Shown: piece by piece, positions 6,884-9,445 of the stretch
How positions within the stretch are numbered: position 1 is the first letter of the stretch
Layout: the number at the start of each line of letters is the position of its first letter
Assembly (NCBI GenBank): GCA_963933065.1
Contig: CAWVUB010000091.1
Coordinates: forward strand, 1-9,445
Reading direction: 5' to 3'
Length of the DNA stretch: 9,445 nt
From: UBA9410 sp963933065
GTDB taxonomy: Bacteria > Actinomycetota > Acidimicrobiia > Acidimicrobiales > MedAcidi-G1
Notes under the pieces: generated by a model
The model's database searches: none
The model's input: the letters and a program-made list of their open reading frames with translations, nothing else
What the model was told of the DNA's origin: nothing
Program-made: the position numbers and the translations under genes

Positions 6884-6894
6884 ATTCGAATTCG
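6884..6894. promoter_or_regulatory. Overlapping palindromes between the divergent promoters (possible operator)
   Basis: The 11 bases ATTCGAATTCG contain two overlapping perfect 8-bp palindromes, ATTCGAAT (6884-6891) and CGAATTCG (6887-6894). They sit between the candidate -10 boxes of the two divergent genes, about where the -35 regions would be, a suitable place for a regulator that controls both directions. The motif is short and not obviously repeated at the IclR gap, so the assignment is tentative. Confidence 0.3.
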
Positions 6895-6910
6895 TCTTTC
6901 ACTCGTGGCC

Positions 6911-6916
6911 TAACGT
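6911..6916 (+). promoter_or_regulatory. Candidate -10 box for leaderless transcription of the FAD oxidoreductase operon
   Basis: TAACGT fits TANNNT and is followed by six bases and then GTG 6923, the spacing expected if the transcript begins at the start codon. There is no Shine-Dalgarno upstream of this GTG, which supports a leaderless transcript. Confidence 0.45.
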
Positions 6917-6922
6917 ACGCGC

Positions 6923-8290
6923 GTGGCCAACCGTGAACGTGAGACCGACGTTGTCGTAGCCGGAGCCGGGGCAGCAGGCCTCGCCGCAGCAATCAAAGCT
7001 GCTGACGGCGGGGCCACGGTCGCATTGCTAGAAGCAAGCTCGACCTTCCGCCAAGGTTCCAACACATCGATGAGTACTTCGATGATTCCGGTTGGGGGAA
7101 GCCGTTGGCAAGAGGAGATCGGAATTGATGGCGACTCCCCAGACATCCTGTACCAGGACATCATGGCCAAAACAAAAGGTGCCGCTGACCCCGTACTAGC
7201 CCGAGCACTAGTCGACGTCGGTCGTGACTTATCGGAGTTCCTTGCGGACGACTGCAAGTTGCCATTGGAGCTCCTAACCGACGCTGTGTTCCCCGGCCAC
7301 ACCTATAAACGCCATCTTTGTGTTCATGACCGGGCCGGGCGGACACTTCACCGTCACTTGCTGGAAGCTGCCGAGCTACGGAGCAATATCACGATGGTTG
7401 TCCCACTTCGACTAGTCGATCTGATTGAGGTTGACGACGGCTGGAAGATAAAGGCCGAGTCGCCGGATGGGACAGGGCAGGAGATCATCACGGGTTCGGT
7501 CGTGCTCGCGACAAACGGATTTGGCGCCAACCCTGAGCGGGTTGCCAGACACATTCCTGAAGTGGTTGACGGGCTCTACTTCGGAGGTGACCACAGTCTT
7601 GGTGATGCTCTTGAAATCGGTGAGAGGCTAGGGGCCGACGTCGGCTTTCTCGACTCCTACCAGGGGCATGGCTCAGTAGCTACTCCACACGGCGTACTCA
7701 TCACTTGGACTGCCATGATGAACGGAGCGTTCCTAGTAAACGCCAATGGGCAAAGGTTCGGAGATGAGACAACCGGCTACTCGGAGTTCGCCGTAAAGGT
7801 GATCGCCCAGCCGGAATCACGGGCATGGATGATCTACGACAAGGCAGTGCACGAAAAAGCATTGCCCTTCGCCGATTATCAACAGATGGTGGAGTCCGGA
7901 GGCATCAGATGGACCGACGACGTCGCCGGCCTGGCGTCGCTTATCGGTTGTGACGAAGCAACTATCTCAGCGACCTTGGAAGGCATCGCCACTTTTGGCT
8001 CCAGCGCTGCGGTCGACCCGCTGGGTCGGACACTCTGGCCCCATGATCTCGAGCCCCCTTTCACCGCCATAAAGGTGACTGGCGCTTTGTTTCACACTCA
8101 GGGAGGTCTCAGCGTAAACGAGCATGCAAACGTCCTGCGTGGGGGAAAAACAATTCCCGGTCTATATGCGGCTGGTGGCGCCGCAATTGGAATCTCTGGT
8201 AACGGAGCGTCTGGCTATCTCTCCGGCAACGGGCTGCTCGGCGCACTCGGCCTCGGGTACCTCGCTGGTAGAGCGATCGGTCATGGATGA
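6923..8290 (+). CDS. FAD-dependent oxidoreductase, fumarate reductase/3-ketosteroid dehydrogenase superfamily (FAD_binding_2)
   Basis: The 455-residue product begins with the FAD dinucleotide fold VVVAGAGAAGL (10-20) ending in Glu37 (ALLEA). It has the superfamily block LVNANGQRFGDE (271-282) and the C-terminal FAD motif IPGLYAAGG followed by GASGYLSGNGLLGALGLG (411-445). His391 in LFHTQGG fits a substrate-binding His of flavocytochrome c fumarate reductases. The proton-donor Arg that usually follows the NE/DE motif (TRD type) is absent: the sequence reads DETTGY. The Arg near the C-terminal loop is replaced by the GASGYLSG region. It is thus probably not a fumarate reductase but an alkene-forming dehydrogenase or reductase of another carbonyl or carboxyl substrate (inference). 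It is a little shorter than ketosteroid dehydrogenases. It overlaps the F420-type gene by 8 bp and is divergent from the racemase-like operon. Confidence 0.9.
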   Translation: MANRERETDVVVAGAGAAGLAAAIKAADGGATVALLEASSTFRQGSNTSMSTSMIPVGGSRWQEEIGIDGDSPDILYQDIMAKTKGAADPVLARALVDVGRDLSEFLADDCKLPLELLTDAVFPGHTYKRHLCVHDRAGRTLHRHLLEAAELRSNITMVVPLRLVDLIEVDDGWKIKAESPDGTGQEIITGSVVLATNGFGANPERVARHIPEVVDGLYFGGDHSLGDALEIGERLGADVGFLDSYQGHGSVATPHGVLITWTAMMNGAFLVNANGQRFGDETTGYSEFAVKVIAQPESRAWMIYDKAVHEKALPFADYQQMVESGGIRWTDDVAGLASLIGCDEATISATLEGIATFGSSAAVDPLGRTLWPHDLEPPFTAIKVTGALFHTQGGLSVNEHANVLRGGKTIPGLYAAGGAAIGISGNGASGYLSGNGLLGALGLGYLAGRAIGHG

Positions 8291-9215
8291 CAGCAGGAGA
8301 AAGACCAACCCGATAGATACCAGTTCGTTGAGCCAACCAGCGTTGGGACTGATTGGAGCGTGGAGCGGTCGCCTGCAACGCCGACCGACATCACAAGCCA
8401 TCGAGGTTGTCAACGAACTCGAAGAGCTCGGTTATCAAACGTTGTGGATTCCTGAATCGCCGTTCGGCAAAGACGTTTTGACCTTCTCAGCCGTATTGCT
8501 TGGTGCTTCGGCCAGCATGACGCTGGCCACTGGAATCGCCATCACCTGGGTACGAGATCCGGCTGCGATGATGAATGCTGCGCGAACTCTTGGTGATGCA
8601 CACCCCGGACGATTTCTCCTTGGCGTTGGGATCAGTCATGAAAGTACCGCCTTGGCAAGAGGCCATAGCTATCAGCGGCCGGTTGACACCATGCGCAACT
8701 ATCTCCGTGGAATGCACGATGCGAACTTCGATGGTCATGGTCCTGAGTGGACGCCCCCAGTGGTTATCGCCGCTCTCGGACCCAAGATGCTTCAGGTAGC
8801 AGCTGAGCTAGCAGACGGAGCTCACCCGTTCCTTGCAACTCCTGAACATACAAATCGTGCTCGCAACATCCTTGGAGATGGAGGGCTACTCGCCGTCGAA
8901 CAAGGGGTAGTACTTGGTCCCCCCGAGGAAGCTCGTGAAGCAGCGCGTGAAAACATAAGCCGATTCTTGGAGTGGCCGAACTACCGTCGCCACTTCGAAC
9001 GACTTGGATTTGGTGACACAGACTTCGCTAGCGGAGGCAGCGATCGCCTGTTGAACGCTGTGTTCGCATTCGGCGACCAGACTGCTGTTCAGGAACGAAT
9101 CCAAGAACATCTGGATGCAGGTGCCGATCATGTCTGTCTACAAATAGTGACTAACGACATGGATGCGGAAATGAATGCTTATCGACATCTGGCACCCGCC
9201 ATGGGAATCGGTTGA
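8283..9215 (+). CDS. LLM-class F420-dependent oxidoreductase (MSMEG_4141-like family)
   Basis: The 310-residue product fits the bacterial luciferase-like TIM-barrel fold, and in my recollection its pattern matches the probable F420-dependent subfamily named after MSMEG_4141. Visible features are the N-terminal LGLIGAWSGRLQRRP (21-35), ELEELGYQTLWIPESP (45-60), ATGIAITWVRDPAAM (82-96), HPGRFLLGVGISH (107-119), AALGPKML (163-170) and GADHVCLQ (280-287). Such enzymes use reduced or oxidised F420 (rarely FMN) to transfer hydride to or from alcohols, ketones or C=C bonds in the cytoplasm. ATG 8283 overlaps the upstream FAD gene by 8 bp; an open frame extends back to 8124 but that part lies wholly in the FAD gene and is not family-like. 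A weak GGTAGAG nine bases upstream may serve as the ribosome site. It is presumably co-transcribed with the FAD enzyme. Confidence 0.9.
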   Translation: MDDSRRKTNPIDTSSLSQPALGLIGAWSGRLQRRPTSQAIEVVNELEELGYQTLWIPESPFGKDVLTFSAVLLGASASMTLATGIAITWVRDPAAMMNAARTLGDAHPGRFLLGVGISHESTALARGHSYQRPVDTMRNYLRGMHDANFDGHGPEWTPPVVIAALGPKMLQVAAELADGAHPFLATPEHTNRARNILGDGGLLAVEQGVVLGPPEEAREAARENISRFLEWPNYRRHFERLGFGDTDFASGGSDRLLNAVFAFGDQTAVQERIQEHLDAGADHVCLQIVTNDMDAEMNAYRHLAPAMGIG

Positions 9216-9320
9216 TAAGCCAGATCGTCAGACAGACCGTTGCTGACCTGAGCGAACTTCGACGCTCGACCTAGGCACCAGAATCGTCCAGTAAATATGG
9301 GGTGAACTGCAGTTTCTTTG

Positions 9321-9401
9321 TCGGGCTGGGGAGATTTGAACTCCCGACCTTCGGTCCCCCAGATCGATGCACCACAAACCGCTGACCTGTGCAAACGCCC
9401 G
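9321..9401 (-). tRNA. tRNA-Pro(GGG)-like gene, irregular 5' half, possibly a degenerate copy
   Basis: Read on the minus strand, the 3' half is canonical. A seven-base anticodon loop CTGGGGG (9362-9356) gives anticodon GGG for Pro. A 5-bp T-stem GGGAG/CTCCC encloses TTCAAAT (9340-9334). The acceptor 3' strand is CAGCCCG (9328-9322) with discriminator A at 9321, and CCA is not encoded. The 5' half is at the expected spacing but imperfect. Acceptor 5' strand CGGGCGT (9401-9395) pairs at five of seven positions. The D-stem GCAC/GTGC is perfect but encloses a 16-base loop, about five bases too long. The anticodon stem has one A-C mismatch. It may be a poor but working gene, a decaying copy, or a remnant left by integration at a tRNA gene. 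Confidence 0.6.
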
Positions 9402-9445
9402 GAAACCGCCTCTGGCCTGCCTTTCTAGTTGATCACTGGTTCGTG

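Noticed and set aside
6867..6992. N-terminal extension of the second racemase-like gene back to 6992
   Set aside because: The extension is basic and low in complexity, would overlap the start of the divergent FAD gene, and is absent from the paralogue, whose alignment begins exactly at ATG 6866.
8124..8282. N-terminal extension of the F420-type gene back to 8124
   Set aside because: This stretch lies entirely in the end of the FAD gene, which is clearly coding in its own frame; the LLM fold begins soon after ATG 8283.
9250..9267. Hairpin GAGCG-N8-CGCTC downstream of the F420-type gene as a terminator
   Set aside because: The stem is short, the loop long and no T tract follows; it could be a chance match.
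9305..9314. Perfect 10-bp palindrome AACTGCAGTT next to the tRNA
   Set aside because: It has no loop and no T-rich tail, so it is not a terminator, and a single short palindrome is not evidence for an operator.

Overview
The window looks like part of a bacterial, probably actinobacterial, chromosome. GTG starts are common, genes overlap tightly, one product fits the coenzyme-F420-dependent luciferase-like monooxygenase (LLM) families, and two start codons follow TANNNT boxes at leaderless spacing. The lipoprotein linker made of TTAAPA repeats and the moderate GC content by eye (roughly mid-50s percent) resemble marine Acidimicrobiia. That class-level placement is an inference from memory and was not tested by a search.

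Layout from left to right. (1) Positions 1-1001, minus strand: the N-terminal part of a family-3 (amino-acid-type) solute-binding lipoprotein that runs off the left edge. After one complete binding domain the reading frame re-enters a second copy of the domain start, so the protein is probably a tandem double-domain binding protein. (2) 1065-1925, minus strand: an IclR-family regulator. (3) 1980-4968, plus strand and divergent from the regulator: a two-gene operon encoding a 2,4-dienoyl-CoA-reductase/trimethylamine-dehydrogenase-like flavin and Fe-S oxidoreductase and an overlapping extended SDR (NAD-dependent epimerase type). (4) 4965-6866, minus strand: an operon of two paralogous Asp/Glu/hydantoin-racemase-superfamily proteins overlapping by ATGA, followed by an overlapping SnoaL/NTF2-like protein. 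Its last stop codon shares a CTAG with the SDR stop. (5) 6923-9215, plus strand and divergent from the racemase pair: a FAD-dependent oxidoreductase of the fumarate-reductase/ketosteroid-dehydrogenase superfamily, overlapped by an F420-type LLM oxidoreductase. (6) 9321-9401, minus strand: a tRNA-Pro(GGG)-like gene with irregularities in its 5' half. Gaps between genes are short, all under about 110 bp, and the last 44 bases hold nothing I recognise.

Taken together, the genes look like an accessory catabolic cluster: uptake of an amino-acid-like or carboxylated solute, sensing by an IclR protein, and conversion by several redox enzymes (FMN/FAD/4Fe-4S, FAD, F420 and NAD(P)) plus two racemase-fold proteins and a small NTF2-fold protein. 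I do not recognise the pathway and the substrate cannot be read from the sequence. The most distinctive point is that both racemase-fold paralogues have replaced both cysteines used by hydantoin racemases (by Thr and Ser, at identical positions) while remaining collinear and about half identical, which argues for a different conserved chemistry.
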